A program made the position numbers and the translations under genes. Source: Lobosporangium transversale (Eukaryota > Mortierellomycota > Mortierellomycetes > Mortierellales > Mortierellaceae). From it: a DNA stretch of 64,000 nt. The notes under the pieces were generated by a model. The model had not been told where the DNA came from. It saw nothing but the letters and a program-made list of their open reading frames with translations, and did no database searches. Where the stretch lies: positions 124,001 through 188,000 of the forward strand of contig NW_019029028.1 in the NCBI RefSeq assembly GCF_002105155.1, in the 5' to 3' direction. Positions 11,646 to 22,497 of the stretch are shown piece by piece. Position 1 is the first letter of the stretch. Every line of letters starts with the position of its first letter.

Positions 11646-14186
11646 TTAAATCACACTATATGTATGTTTTTCTTTGGATTTGTTTAAGCTTTGAGTCCAC
11701 TTGAGCTTGCATTTAAACGCTGGAATGGACATCTCGCGTCCAATTTGTATCCATGCGACCCCAGACTGGCCATATTTCCCAACGAGCCTCAGTAACTTGT
11801 CTTCATCTTTCGGTAACCAAGTGATCCTGTAATTACTTCTGTGCGTACGTATTGCGGCGGAGGAAGAGCGTTTTCGCTTAAAACTGGATTTGAGGATGCC
11901 AGGGGATATAAACATTTCTGGATGGGTATATTGACCTAGCAAATCTTCCTCATCCTCATTCCCATCTGTATCCAGTAATTCTCTTGATAGTAGAGTCTGT
12001 AAGGAATCTTCTTCCTCATTGTTGTAATCACTAGTAATATTGCTATCCGCTTGATCCGCTTCAACCTCTGTAGTTCCTTGGCTTGCGTCGGCAATTATCT
12101 TTGGGCCATCAGACATATTTTGAGCATCTTCGCTATCAGCCTTTTCAGTTCCACTTGAGGTGTTTGAAGCTGCATTTACTTTTTTTGTGCCTCGAGAAAT
12201 AAATTGTAACCTCACCAGCGCCTTGTCTTGAACCATAATATTTTTTTTCTGGTCTTTAGATATATGACTGTTGCGCAAGATCTTGTTAGCTCTGCTCCTG
12301 ATCGCGATAATGGTTCTGTTGAGGCCGTGGCAGTCCTGTCGAATAGTCGTCAGCGCACCTCGTGGAAGTTTTCTTACTACACCTAAAAATCCATGAGCCT
12401 GTAAAGCTCGCGTCAACTCCTCAGTCTCCATGAGATTCCATTGTCCAATACGAGCTTGGTTTTGGTTGGGGCTGATGCCAGTGCCCCTCAATGCATTATT
12501 ACGGTTGCCTCTCAATACATGTGAGAGCCATCGATATTGGCATTGCGCCCCAGTAATACCATGCCCAACCTGCTTTGCAACGACCCTCCAGTCTATATCT
12601 GCAATTGGAATCATTGAAGAGTCATCAACACCTTTTTTCTTCTCATCAGCTAGTGGCCTTTCGGCAACATGCCGTACTGCTTCGTGGAGTTTCTTCAATT
12701 GGTCCCCTGTCCACCCGTGCCGACGCAGAGGTTGCTCGAAAAATTCACAGGCTATATCTCCTAGTGCGTCTCTCAATCGATCGACCATTTTTCTTGAAAG
12801 GCTCACCAGAAAGTTAAAATCGTCTCTACAATCTACAGGTAGTTTTTTCAACTGTATAGTATTTCCTTCGGCTCCTTCATTTGATGGAGCAGCAGGTGGT
12901 GTGTGACTGTTGCTGCCTTGAATTACCACGGATTGCACAGCCATTGATATTTGATTCCAATCATTTCCAACTTGCAGCCATTTGGACCAGTACATGATCA
13001 CCTCATCTTCACTCCAGATATGACCGCTCTTACTAATATTATTTTGCTTAACCAATTTGGGTTTCAAATAATGCTGCCATCGATCCTTACATTCTTGTAT
13101 AGAGTGACCAAGCTGGGAGGAGATCTTGATCCATATTCGTTGCTTCTTGAGGATATCCAATTGCATGTGCTCCATAATAAAGTCTGTCAGTTGAGCATCT
13201 TGTTTTTTGGTCCATCGACGAAGATTTTTCAGGAGCAACGAATGTTGAAACTGCAACTGTTCCGGTGTGAATCGATTTTGAAAGACTGATCGCGCCATAT
13301 CTTCCCAATCCACTACTGCATGATTTTGTGCATCGAAACACGTCTCATCACCATCATCCTTGTCTCTGCTCTGATTCTTGGCATTAAGTTGATCTTTATG
13401 CTGAGAGTCCTGGCGGTTGTAATGGCTATTAAGATAGTCTTGTAAAAGCTTCTGATCTCGTTTTCGAAAATTATCAGGGCTTGCATGACCAGGATGATAT
13501 TCCTTAGGAAGCCTGAAGGGTTGCTGCGCGATTCTGTACCAATGTTCCTCACATGATATGGCTGAGATTTGAACAAAACTTGACTTCTCAGAGAGAATTG
13601 GTATTGAAGTTGAGGTTGCAGTAGAAGCTGCCATTTTAGTCATTTCGGTAGCGATCTCCCCCCAAGGTCTGGATTGCAAGACTAATTCTCTTAATCGAGC
13701 AGAGAGCTCTGGGGTCCAATATTTTGTCAATTCTGGCACAATTACTGCATAATAACGGCGGCTGCAAGTGGTTGGAACTAAATTGAGGGATTTGCCAATG
13801 GAATTCCAAGTATGGCCCTGTTGACGAAGTTGATGGATCGCAGCATCGAGCTCTGGTGTCCAGCTAATGACTGTGCGAGGCTTGCGAGGCTTGCAAGGTT
13901 TTCTTTGAGTGTTCGAAGAGTAGTAGTCATGGGTACATTCAATTCTGTCGAGAATGTCACTGATGCTGTTGCTGTTATTGTCTTCACTGCTATGTGCAGC
14001 AACACGAGTTGAAAAAGATGGGAAGGTTGTAGAAGTGCTGCTACTTTTGCTATGTTTGAGACGAAATATAATATCGACATGAAATGAAGCACATGGAAAG
14101 ACAATGTCCGTATGCTTTGCAAGCCTGATGGGCAACACCAAGGACGACAGAAAGACCCCTCGCCGCATAACAGAAGCCATTGACAT
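11646..14186 (-). CDS. Multi-SANT/Myb-like DNA-binding protein
   Basis: A single exon encodes 846 aa. At least six SANT/Myb-like helix-turn-helix repeats can be recognised by spaced tryptophans and an R-W-x-x-(V/L) end. They begin at about residues 105, 152, 325, 385, 500 and 780, for example ISWTPELD, KYWTPEL, RRWTKKQD, HIWSEDEV, HGWTGDQ and ITWLPKDED. Acidic Ser-rich linkers separate the later repeats. The first ~65 residues are basic and hydroxylated with almost no acidic residues (MSMASVMRRGVFLSSLVLPIRLA), like a mitochondrial presequence. Such Myb-like proteins are numerous in Mortierella-type fungi. DNA binding is expected from the fold; targets and compartment are unknown. Its stop lies only 76 nt from the convergent Uds1 stop. 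Confidence 0.85.
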   Translation of the reverse strand: MSMASVMRRGVFLSSLVLPIRLAKHTDIVFPCASFHVDIIFRLKHSKSSSTSTTFPSFSTRVAAHSSEDNNSNSISDILDRIECTHDYYSSNTQRKPCKPRKPRTVISWTPELDAAIHQLRQQGHTWNSIGKSLNLVPTTCSRRYYAVIVPELTKYWTPELSARLRELVLQSRPWGEIATEMTKMAASTATSTSIPILSEKSSFVQISAISCEEHWYRIAQQPFRLPKEYHPGHASPDNFRKRDQKLLQDYLNSHYNRQDSQHKDQLNAKNQSRDKDDGDETCFDAQNHAVVDWEDMARSVFQNRFTPEQLQFQHSLLLKNLRRWTKKQDAQLTDFIMEHMQLDILKKQRIWIKISSQLGHSIQECKDRWQHYLKPKLVKQNNISKSGHIWSEDEVIMYWSKWLQVGNDWNQISMAVQSVVIQGSNSHTPPAAPSNEGAEGNTIQLKKLPVDCRDDFNFLVSLSRKMVDRLRDALGDIACEFFEQPLRRHGWTGDQLKKLHEAVRHVAERPLADEKKKGVDDSSMIPIADIDWRVVAKQVGHGITGAQCQYRWLSHVLRGNRNNALRGTGISPNQNQARIGQWNLMETEELTRALQAHGFLGVVRKLPRGALTTIRQDCHGLNRTIIAIRSRANKILRNSHISKDQKKNIMVQDKALVRLQFISRGTKKVNAASNTSSGTEKADSEDAQNMSDGPKIIADASQGTTEVEADQADSNITSDYNNEEEDSLQTLLSRELLDTDGNEDEEDLLGQYTHPEMFISPGILKSSFKRKRSSSAAIRTHRSNYRITWLPKDEDKLLRLVGKYGQSGVAWIQIGREMSIPAFKCKLKWTQSLNKSKEKHTYSVI

Positions 14187-14326
14187 GGAAGAAGAGAGTA
14201 ATTCATGTAAAAAGTCAAAAAGAACAGGGGCATGAAGAGGAAAACGGTCACTTCGGAATCTGAGTGTTAATTTTATTGTCTAGTGGTGTGATTCTTCAAG
14301 ATCTTGGTCTTAATCTTGACCTTTAT

Positions 14327-15089
14327 TTACTCTTCGGCAGCCTCGCGCTTCTTGTCCTCTGCAGCTTTCATTCTGCGGATATAACTATTAATAGGAGATA
14401 AGGTGTAGTATATATCATTTCGATATTAGATAACAGCAGAAGAAAAAATACCACTAAACGTAATGGCGATCAAATCCAGCCTTTTTTTTTCTTATTTTTT
14501 GAAATAAAGCAATTTGGGTTGGATAATGTATTGATTAACGCGCTCCTAAAAACCAAGCAGTAGAGAGTCGCCGCCATTGACATGTGTAGCAAGCAATTGC
14601 TCACTATCCGCAAAAGTTCTTTTTCAACAAATATTGCTTGATTGAATGAAGTATTAACTGCAAATCCACGTTTATCCCTGATACCCAATGTCGTAGAAAG
14701 CAATAGTAGCTCATGCTGAGACCGGATTCAACAGCTTCCCGGTCAGGAAGTGTGTTAGGTATGCATATTCCTAGGGAAATATCCTGTCTATTGACTGAAT
14801 CGTTGCTGTGCAAAGTTTCATTTTTGCAATAATTTTCAATTTGAAGTATCCATGTACTGTACGCTGCGTGTTGTGTGTTGCATGTCAATGTCATTGATAA
14901 AGAATGGAAATCTCATCCTTACTCATCGTATTGGCACTTTTCATAGACATGGCGTTCATCTTGACACTTGAATGGCAAGTAATAGGTCTCAGAGCGGCAC
15001 TTGTTGAGGGGGATCAACAAGTCGGCGCAAAAGTCGCGGTAGCCCAAAGGTAGACGGGCATCCTGCATTTCCTTCTGTGTGGCAGGCAT
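14327..15089 (-). CDS. NDUFB7: NADH dehydrogenase (complex I) subunit NDUFB7/B18
   Basis: Exon 1 (15089-14923) and exon 2 (14384-14327) encode 74 aa. The protein has the twin CX9C pattern of B18: C21-x9-C31 and C42-x9-C52, followed by a charged C-terminal helix (YIRRMKAAEDKK). The family is an accessory subunit on the intermembrane-space face of complex I and is oxidised by the Mia40 pathway. The 538-nt intron is long for this genome. The last exon was accepted because its phase and basic/Glu-rich sequence continue the family's C-terminus. Its start is about 200 nt from that of NSE3, so the pair probably shares a promoter region. Confidence 0.85.
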
Positions 15090-15295
15090 TGATTTTCAAA
15101 GTGTAGTCGAGTTGTGCAATGAAAGAAGCAGATGGAGGTAAAGCTTCTATTATCAGTAAAGCAAAGATTGTTTATTTCTTCCGAACTGAAATTCGTCGCC
15201 GAGTGGCTTGGCTTTCACTTTAAATTCTTTAAATTGCTACTATTTTCTCCAAGGATTCATTTAGTTCTTGACTTTCACGGAAAAATTTAGCAGCC

Positions 15296-16828
15296 ATGGT
15301 ATGCGGCGCGGAGACATCGTGATTTGATGATGGACCTTGGGCATTGAGGAAATTCTTTTCACGCATCGAACTAACACCGTTACTGGATCTATTGACATTT
15401 AGGCCGACCGGCGGAGACGCGTTGTGATTGATGTAAAGGAAAAACAGACAAAGCTTGCTATTGTTATTTTTTTATATACTCTATATCTTTGCCCTTCTTT
15501 TCTGATCTTACTCCTCTTGTCTGTGCTATCCCAGGACGATGAAAATTATACATCAAAAGCTTCCAATAAGCGCGGTGCATCCACTAATGGCCAATCCTCA
15601 GGATCACTGAAGCGAACAATGAGAGACGACGACAGCGACCAGGATTCAGACCATCAAGCGTCAGCATCATCGCGTTCAGCAGGACTCAGAAATGGCGCGG
15701 ATATACCTCCAGAAGATTTCGAAAGACTTGTCAAAGATGTAGTACGCCTGGCAATCTTCACATCTCATTCTGAACAAGCTCTAAAAAGAGAGGATATAAA
15801 AAATGGTAAAGCACGAGAGAGCACCAACTCAAATAAGCTTTTCCCCCTCGGTTTTTAACTTTGTCATGAGACACAGTGCTGCCTGTTTTCTTTTTTTTCT
15901 TTTTTTTTTTTTTTTCCTACGGCCCAGTTAATCATAATCTATGTTTTTTTTGTCTTTTGGGATAAAATTTAGTGTTGAATGACCACACAAGACTATTTGA
16001 CGTTGTTATCCAAAAAGCTCAGGAGAGACTTCGGGATGTATTTGGAATGGAGATGGTAGAACTCTCAACAAAGGGCCGTACTAAGAATGCAAATGAGAAG
16101 GGTAGGACATTTAAGCTTTTCCTTCGTGTACAATGATGGGAATTTCTTGTAATGCATAATAACGGATTTCTTGCTCGTCTTTATCTTTTTCAAGGAACCA
16201 AAACATATATGCTCAAGAATATCCTTCCGGTAGATCTCATTACAGCTGATGTCATTGACTGGGGACAGGAGCTCGAAGATATTGGACTATTGATGGTTAT
16301 TTTAAGCCTGATCATGGTTCGCCAAGGAGCTATTTATGAGAGTATGTGTTTGGAGATAGTGTGTATATGGAACCACACGCCTGTTTTCGCTTTTACTAAA
16401 GTTTTGTTCTTTAACATCTACATAAACACAGGTGCACTGATGTCTCATTTTCGGAGACTGTTGCTTTTAGAGGATAACTCTCCTTTTGGAGATATTCATA
16501 AGAAATTGGACATTTTAATTCGGAAGCGGTACCTAGAAAAATTCAAGTTAGAACATATGGATGATTCTGGAGAAAAGGTCGAGATGGAGTATCGGTGGGG
16601 TGCACGCGCCAGGATTGAGGTCCCAGAAATGAATGTTGTGAAGTTTATACAAGAGGTAACATGATTTTTATTTAATATTTGTGTAAATTTTATTTTTTTA
16701 AGCTGGTGTTAATTCGGCGTGTGTAATTTTTGTGCTCCTGTGGCTAGGTATTTGGTCGTGAAGCTCCATTAGAGCTAGAGTCAAGCATTATGAAGGCTGC
16801 TGGTATCAAAGCCAAGGATGCTGCTTAA
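15296..16828 (+). CDS. NSE3: SMC5-SMC6 complex subunit NSE3 (MAGE domain)
   Basis: Six exons (15296-15298, 15535-15805, 15973-16101, 16195-16341, 16432-16655, 16748-16828) join to 284 aa. Residues ~60-270 form a MAGE homology domain of two winged helices, recognisable from FERLVKDVVRLAIF, LPVDLI and the region starting LMVILSLIMVRQG. In fungi the single MAGE protein is Nse3, which binds DNA and activates the Nse1 RING ligase in the SMC5/6 DNA-repair complex. The start is inferred: the long exon is open upstream without an ATG, and an ATG|GTATGC donor at 15296 gives a one-codon first exon in phase. A later start near 15619 is the alternative. Introns contain T-runs (about 15892-15915). Confidence 0.85.
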
Positions 16829-17168
16829 TATCGATAAACGCGCTGCTATTTTTCTATTAATTTGTATAATTATGAATTATGTACCATAATAAATGTTTTC
16901 ATTCATGGCAGCCACGGTTCGTCATACACGTTCATGTCTGTGCAACTGTTTAAGTTTCAAAACCGTGGAACATTCCTATTCAAGGCAACTTTGTTCCATT
17001 TCAAAAGGCAGCTCAATCTAACTCATCCCCATTTCATTTAACTTCATTATCATACACCCTTCGGGCTTTTTATTGCTTGTGAAAGTCGATTTATCCATCG
17101 CCTTCATTCTGTCCATTCTGTGATTCTACATCATTAGCCAACCTGAAACACGTTTGTCGCTTGCAGCA
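16829..17168. other. Intergenic region NSE3 to kelch gene
   Basis: About 340 nt holding an AATAAA-like signal near 16888 and the presumed promoter of the kelch gene. No gene is seen. Confidence 0.5.
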
Positions 17169-18298
17169 ATGAAATACCACTGCAATGGAGGTCTTTTTAT
17201 ACTGATAATTCTGCTCAGTCTATTAGATGGTCTACATGCTCAACCAGAGTTGAGTGCCACACCAGGGCCAATCCTTTCCACACAGACCATATCCATTCTT
17301 GGCGATGAACTCTATCTGCACGGAGGTATATTAAAAATGCGCCAATGAAAAAAAAAAAGTTTCTATTGTCCTTGAGACTAATTCTTGAAAAAAATATGCT
17401 TTTCTATTCAATCTTTAGGATCGCGGTCTGATACGTTTCTTGAATCCAACTGTTCATCGGAATTTTGGCGTTTGCGTCTCGGTCGACAAACATCATGGAA
17501 CTTGTCAAGCATTGCCTGGGAAACTGTCCCACTTAGAGAAGACTCAAATACACTCCCGCCTGTTTCCGGCATGGGGCTCAAAACAATGATAATCCCTTTC
17601 AATAACACAATATCGCTAGTTAATGGGACCTCGAACATGGTACAGAACGCTTCGCCTTATATGGTAGAGTTTGGGAGAGCAGGATGCGCAGACGATAATG
17701 ATCGACAAGAGAGTGAGCAGGGAGCAGATGCTAAGCCTTGGATTGGATTTAACATTTACAACCCAGTTATGAATACTTGGGAGAGCATTGACATCGTCAA
17801 TACAACAGTTAACCTAGGATTCAACACCACAGCAGCTCTTGAAGTAGGCAACTTCCTTTCACCAACAGTTGCTGTTGATTATGTGAAATTTGCATGGTAT
17901 ATTATTCTTCAAAGTACCGTACCTTTGCGGCAAGTGATTCTGCGTAAGGATTTGGCCACGTTGACAACCTTCATGAGTGAACTCGATCTCCCAGATAGTC
18001 CATCAACGCTATTCCCTACACAGCTACTGTACGAAGGGTGGAGCGTCGTTAGTATCTTGAATGAAAATGCTCCATTTGTAGACAAAGGCGTGGCTACCAT
18101 TGTAAGGGATCAGATCATCATTATCTCTGGAACTGCCAACTCTTTTACTCCCGGTGATGCCGATAAAGCAGAGCTACGAGGCTGTGATCACGCTTACATC
18201 TTCTCAACCGTGAGAGGCAGCTGGGCTCGGCAGGATTTAGTAAGTAAAATCTAATTTTGTTATGTATGTGCAACGCTTAGTATTGGTCATATAATTTG

Positions 18299-18329
<31 letters not shown>

Positions 18330-19453
18330 GTTGACTAACCCTGCTACTATTATATACCTCGAGCAGACTGTAATGGGCGACAATGATTTCCCAGAAACAC
18401 GCGAGAAGGCAGCCTTTCTAGCAGGTAAATCTCTTCAACGTGTTAGATATGCATTTCAATATATATTTTTTACTCATACTTCTTTATGGTCTCTAGTTGG
18501 TAGCAAGATATATATGCACGGGGGTGTCAAGCCGTATCAGACCGTGCTGAACGACCTTTGGGTATTGGATACTGATCAATGGGCCTGGACGCGCGCACCT
18601 GATGGACCAGGTCCCCGTGCGGATCACACTTTGCTCCAGTATCATGAATACCTTCTTGCAGTCTCAGGTACACTTTTATTGAATATCCAAAAAAAAAAAA
18701 AAAAAAAAAAAAAAAACATGCATTTTAGAGATAAGTCCTGACACTTCTATTTTACTAGGATTTGACATGGGTCGCAATGTTCCGGTCACTTCAGTGTTGC
18801 CTATTATGGCTTACGACACTAATGCCACAGCCTGGACAGATATTATCCGCCCTACTATAGATGAAGAGACGAGCTTTGTTACGAACATCACACGGGCTGC
18901 TATCATCATTGGTACTATTATCTTCGGCATGATTTTGCTGTTCATTGCTGGTTCAACGCAATATCTCCGGAAATGGAATCAGCGTAACTATGTGAAGGTG
19001 GCTGAGAACTATGAGCTGGATGACCAACAAGTGAGAACAGGTCAGAATCTTCCTTCGATTTTGAAAAAGAAATACATATCACAGGATGGTGGTGACCATA
19101 ACGCCAAGTATTCCAAAGGACATGGCAAAGACAGGGACCAGGGTAAACGCCGAAAATCACAGGCCCAAGTTATTTTTGAGGATGAAGAAGGCGAATATAA
19201 TGATGATGATGGATATACTGGGGATGAAGGTGATGACTCCTTTAGCGACGACAGTAGCGGTGGCCAGAAGGTTCAAAAGGTGTCACTACTGTCGCGACCG
19301 CAAGCAAACCTGACTTCACGAGTGCCAAAGCGGGTGCGTATTGCTGAACATGTGGACCAGAGTGACGACATTGAGGACGAACATTCAGAGGAAGTTGAAA
19401 ACGAAGAAGGGCAAGTCATTGTCCAAATGCCATCCGACATGCCTGTCGAGTGA
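17169..19453 (+). CDS. Secreted-type kelch repeat, single-pass membrane protein
   Basis: Five exons (17169-17325, 17419-18239, 18367-18424, 18497-18667, 18759-19453) give 633 aa. The N-terminus is a signal peptide (LFILIILLSLLDGLHA). The ectodomain has kelch-like blades; the clearest are at the start (ILGDELYLHGG) and late (KIYMHGGVKPYQ, NDLWVLDTDQWAWTRA, GPGPRADHTLL). It also has several N-glycosylation sequons. One transmembrane helix (AAIIIGTIIFGMILLFIAG) is followed by a roughly 160-residue acidic, Ser-rich cytoplasmic tail. The attractin-like topology suggests a cell-surface or ER glycoprotein; the ligand is unknown. Two introns contain A30 and A28 runs. The start ATG was chosen because it begins the signal peptide. 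Confidence 0.85.
18299..18328. repeat. A30 homopolymer in kelch gene intron 2
   Basis: The run occupies much of the 127-nt intron, about 40 nt upstream of its CAG acceptor. Confidence 0.95.
18689..18716. repeat. A28 homopolymer in kelch gene intron 4
   Basis: The run lies on the sense strand inside a 91-nt intron. Confidence 0.95.
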
Positions 19454-19819
19454 AAATATATATATAAAAGCCTGTACAATAAATAAATCCTCATTAAATA
19501 TCTCATCAGGAGTGCTGTACATAGAAGCATTGGGAAATGGGTATGGGTATCTGTTTATGGAAAAGTGCGCAAGTTGGTGCCTAAAAGTCGATTTTTCTGC
19601 CAAGGCACTGCATATTAAAGTTTGTTTGTGGAGGCAATTGAATTTCAAAATGGAAACACACGCGCATCATCTCAATCTCACTAATTCAGAAAGTGATAGA
19701 TAGAATTTAAGTACAATTTCGTAAGAGTGTTCGCTTTCTTTCCTTCTTTTTCAACAACAAACTTTTTCCCACTTCTTATTCATTCCTTTAAACCTCTTCA
19801 CTTTCTATTGTCCTTCACA
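19454..19819. other. Intergenic region with polyadenylation-like signal
   Basis: Begins with overlapping AATAAA motifs near 19479 that probably end the kelch transcript. The last ~80 nt are pyrimidine-rich and precede the PLDc_N microprotein. No gene is seen. Confidence 0.5.
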
Positions 19820-20395
19820 ATGCATCCATCACACATATACTCCGGAGGATTTGTTGGCTTGGTAAAGAAGCGGCAAAACAGCACTCGTTCTTGTTATATG
19901 TACTTTTTTTTTTCTCACGTTCGTCTCAATGAGTAAACTAACAACGAATGAGTCTTCATGGAATTCGCGCTCTCTAGATCGTTTTTATTCTCGATTTAAT
20001 TGCCATTTTCGAGGTTATCAACTCGCACCGCAGTGTCACTTCCAAGCTGCTCTGTAAGCTATACATGTCCTTTTTGGCTTTTTTTTTTTTTTTTTTTTTT
20101 TTTGGCGTAATTAGCTATTTCTAACGCTGCTATTGTCCCATATCTATAGGGTCTCTTCTCATCTTCTTATTCCCTATCTTGGGGCTCATTCTTTACTTGT
20201 AAGTATTTCCTTTCTCGCTTGCATAAACACTGGGAATGCGTAAACACAAGGACTGACAAATGTATTACTGTTAGCTGTGTGTTATACCAACAACTAACGT
20301 TTTTTTTTTTTTTTTTTTTTTTTTTTTTCCACAATCTTTTTAGCTTATTCGGAGGCCGTGAGGAGCATAGCTCTGGCTATGAAGTTGTTGCTTAA
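19820..20395 (+). CDS. PLDc_N-domain small membrane protein
   Basis: Four short exons (19820-19861, 19978-20053, 20150-20198, 20344-20395) join to 72 aa. None is long enough to stand out as an open frame, so the gene is easily missed. The product has two transmembrane helices (IVFILDLIAIFEVIN and LLIFLFPILGLILYFLF) separated by a short basic loop. It ends in a charged tail (GGREEHSSGYEVVA). This matches the PLDc_N (phospholipase D/cardiolipin synthase N-terminal-like) family of tiny proteins. The catalytic HKD motifs of PLD are absent. Function is unknown; a membrane-associated role is inferred. Introns 2 and 3 contain T25 and T29 runs. Confidence 0.82.
20079..20103. repeat. T25 homopolymer in PLDc_N gene intron 2
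   Basis: Sense-strand T-run in a 96-nt intron. Confidence 0.95.
20300..20328. repeat. T29 homopolymer in PLDc_N gene intron 3
   Basis: Sense-strand T-run ending about 15 nt before the TTTTTAG acceptor, where it may act as a polypyrimidine tract. Confidence 0.95.
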
Positions 20396-20638
20396 TATAA
20401 GAAATCATGAAGCGAGGATACGACGGAGTATTTTCTAGTTCTGGCGTTTGTAATATTTCAATTACATCCTGTTGACAAGACATCACCTTACCGCACCATC
20501 AACCTAAATGCACTAAATGAACTACATACAGCAGTATGCAGCTTCAGGCTGACTAATTTTCCAATAAACATATCGAAAGTTTATAATAAATATCGACGGA
20601 CAGCACCAGGAGCCATGTATTTTTATTCCTCACGAGCT

Positions 20639-22279
20639 TTAGAACCAAAAACTAACTGAAAAGCTTATTGAGAGAGACCGAATATAATGCCACCATTGAA
20701 AGGGAATATAGAGCAGATCTCCTGGCTCGAGGATTGCATCCACGTACTTTGCTTCTGTAAATCGTGGATGTTTTTCTAAATCTGGATTTTCAACATTGAC
20801 TTGGCTTGTATTGTTCAGCATACTACGTTCTTGTTGTTCTTGGCCATCATCATCATGTGTCTTCTCTTCACCCTCATTTACTGTTTGACGCTGTATCTCT
20901 TTCCCTGTTGATTCGAAAGTTCCATAAGGATATAGTTTTGACGTCTCTTCTGGTGAATACAATCGGACGTACTTTCGACCCACTACTTGTGCAAGCAGAT
21001 TATGATACGGGTCTGTATGCATAGGTGATACTGTTTCTTTGGGGCCAAACCATGCATTTAATAGCACATCATCTGGTGGATGATACCCCTGTTGTTCATT
21101 GACATCAATCAAACAGTAGTCCGGAATATCTACATCTCTCCTGAGTCGTGGTATCTGGTCAAATAAATCATGCTGAGCTAAATAGCCAATCTGTCTCTGG
21201 CTCTTCTGATTCCGTAGCTGTCGGCGCTCACTATCATCGTCATGATTTGTATCAGAGCTAAATCCATTAGGAGTGATAATATACTGCTCAATGAACTCTC
21301 GAACAGTTACCAATTTTTGTGTCCATTGCTCATCAGTGTATTGGTTGCCAATTTCGATCGGAACAAGTCGATCAGGCCCTGCTTGACAAATCGAATCCAA
21401 GTGTGTCCATCGCGACCTCGCTCGCCAGTGGTCAATAGCTCCTGTGATGATAAGGGGCGTTGCGCCGGAAGGATTATGGACATGGTCACGAAAGACATCA
21501 AATGCTGGAAGGTGGACACGAGGAATAGGACATTTAATCACAGGACTAGATTCTGGGTCAAAATCCTCTTCTAGTTTCACAGAAGAAAGCCTTGCTTTCT
21601 TTTGACGCTTGTGAGGTGATGGTAGAGCTTGCTCCCTCTCCTCGATCTTGACCTCGATAGCTTCGATCAGGTCGTACAGAAGAGGCTTTCGACCATGTCC
21701 ACATGCTCCAGCCATGATAAGGACGTTATCGCAGGCCGTGATTGCCATACGGAGTGGTGCTAGTGATTCCCTATACAGTATATCTGCTCCATCATTGCCC
21801 GTAATGGGTGTTTCATGAAGGCAACACAGCGCGAAGGCTTTGAGTATCCCCGCATCAGAGTACATCTCGCGCCAGCAACGTGGAACTTCGCGGTAAGGAT
21901 ATGCATGAAGCATTTCACGCCCATAATCCATCAAATTGTCTGATAGGATAATTAAATCGTGAATTGGGTTTGAGGAGGCCGTAGAATCATTTTCATTGTC
22001 ATTGCTGAAAAAAATCTTCCCGAAAAGTGTTCTCGCGCTGAGTAGTGTCTTGAAAGTAGCATGCCCACAATTTCCACTCGTGATTTCTATTAAATGATAC
22101 TTACACTTATTAGTAGGGAGGCGCTGGATTATATTTCATGGTGTAATTTGATTTTATTATTATTGTCTGCTCTTACCAGAGATAGAATTGGACCATCGGT
22201 CCTCGAAGCTCGCTGCAAGCTCTCTAAGTTTGAGGTGGAATCCAGAGAGAGATTCGTTTAAAGACGATTGTTCTGACAT
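20639..22279 (-). CDS. KDM8: JmjC oxygenase KDM8/JMJD5
   Basis: Exon 1 (22279-22177) and exon 2 (22086-20639) give 516 aa. The N-terminal half is helical. The C-terminal half is a cupin JmjC domain with the Fe-binding H-x-D of SPMHTDPYHNLLAQV, the conserved GDLLYIPFQWWHY with the second His, and the family ending RSLSISFSVSFWF. Between these lies an acidic, Gln-rich insert (about residues 440-470). JMJD5 is a 2-oxoglutarate-dependent oxygenase reported as an arginyl hydroxylase. Demethylase and histone-tail protease activities have also been claimed for it, so the substrate here is uncertain. It shares a 218-nt head-to-head promoter with FRG1. Confidence 0.92.
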
Positions 22280-22497
22280 TTGATTGTAAGGAAATGACAG
22301 AGCATAAGTCCAGAAATCAATTTTTAATGGGCGATTATTAATTAGTGAGTGATCATGTAATCGTATAATAACTAGTGCCCTTTTAATAAAGAAATTTAAA
22401 AAAAGCAACAAGATGCCATGTTGAACCCTCTTTTTACTTTTTTTGCATTAAAACGCTCAGGATTTCAACAGTTCATTCCGCAAGCGCCACCATCACC

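Noticed and set aside
12430-12906. 158-codon plus-strand frame
   Set aside because: Antisense to the multi-SANT coding sequence; the minus frame is longer and has clear SANT repeats.
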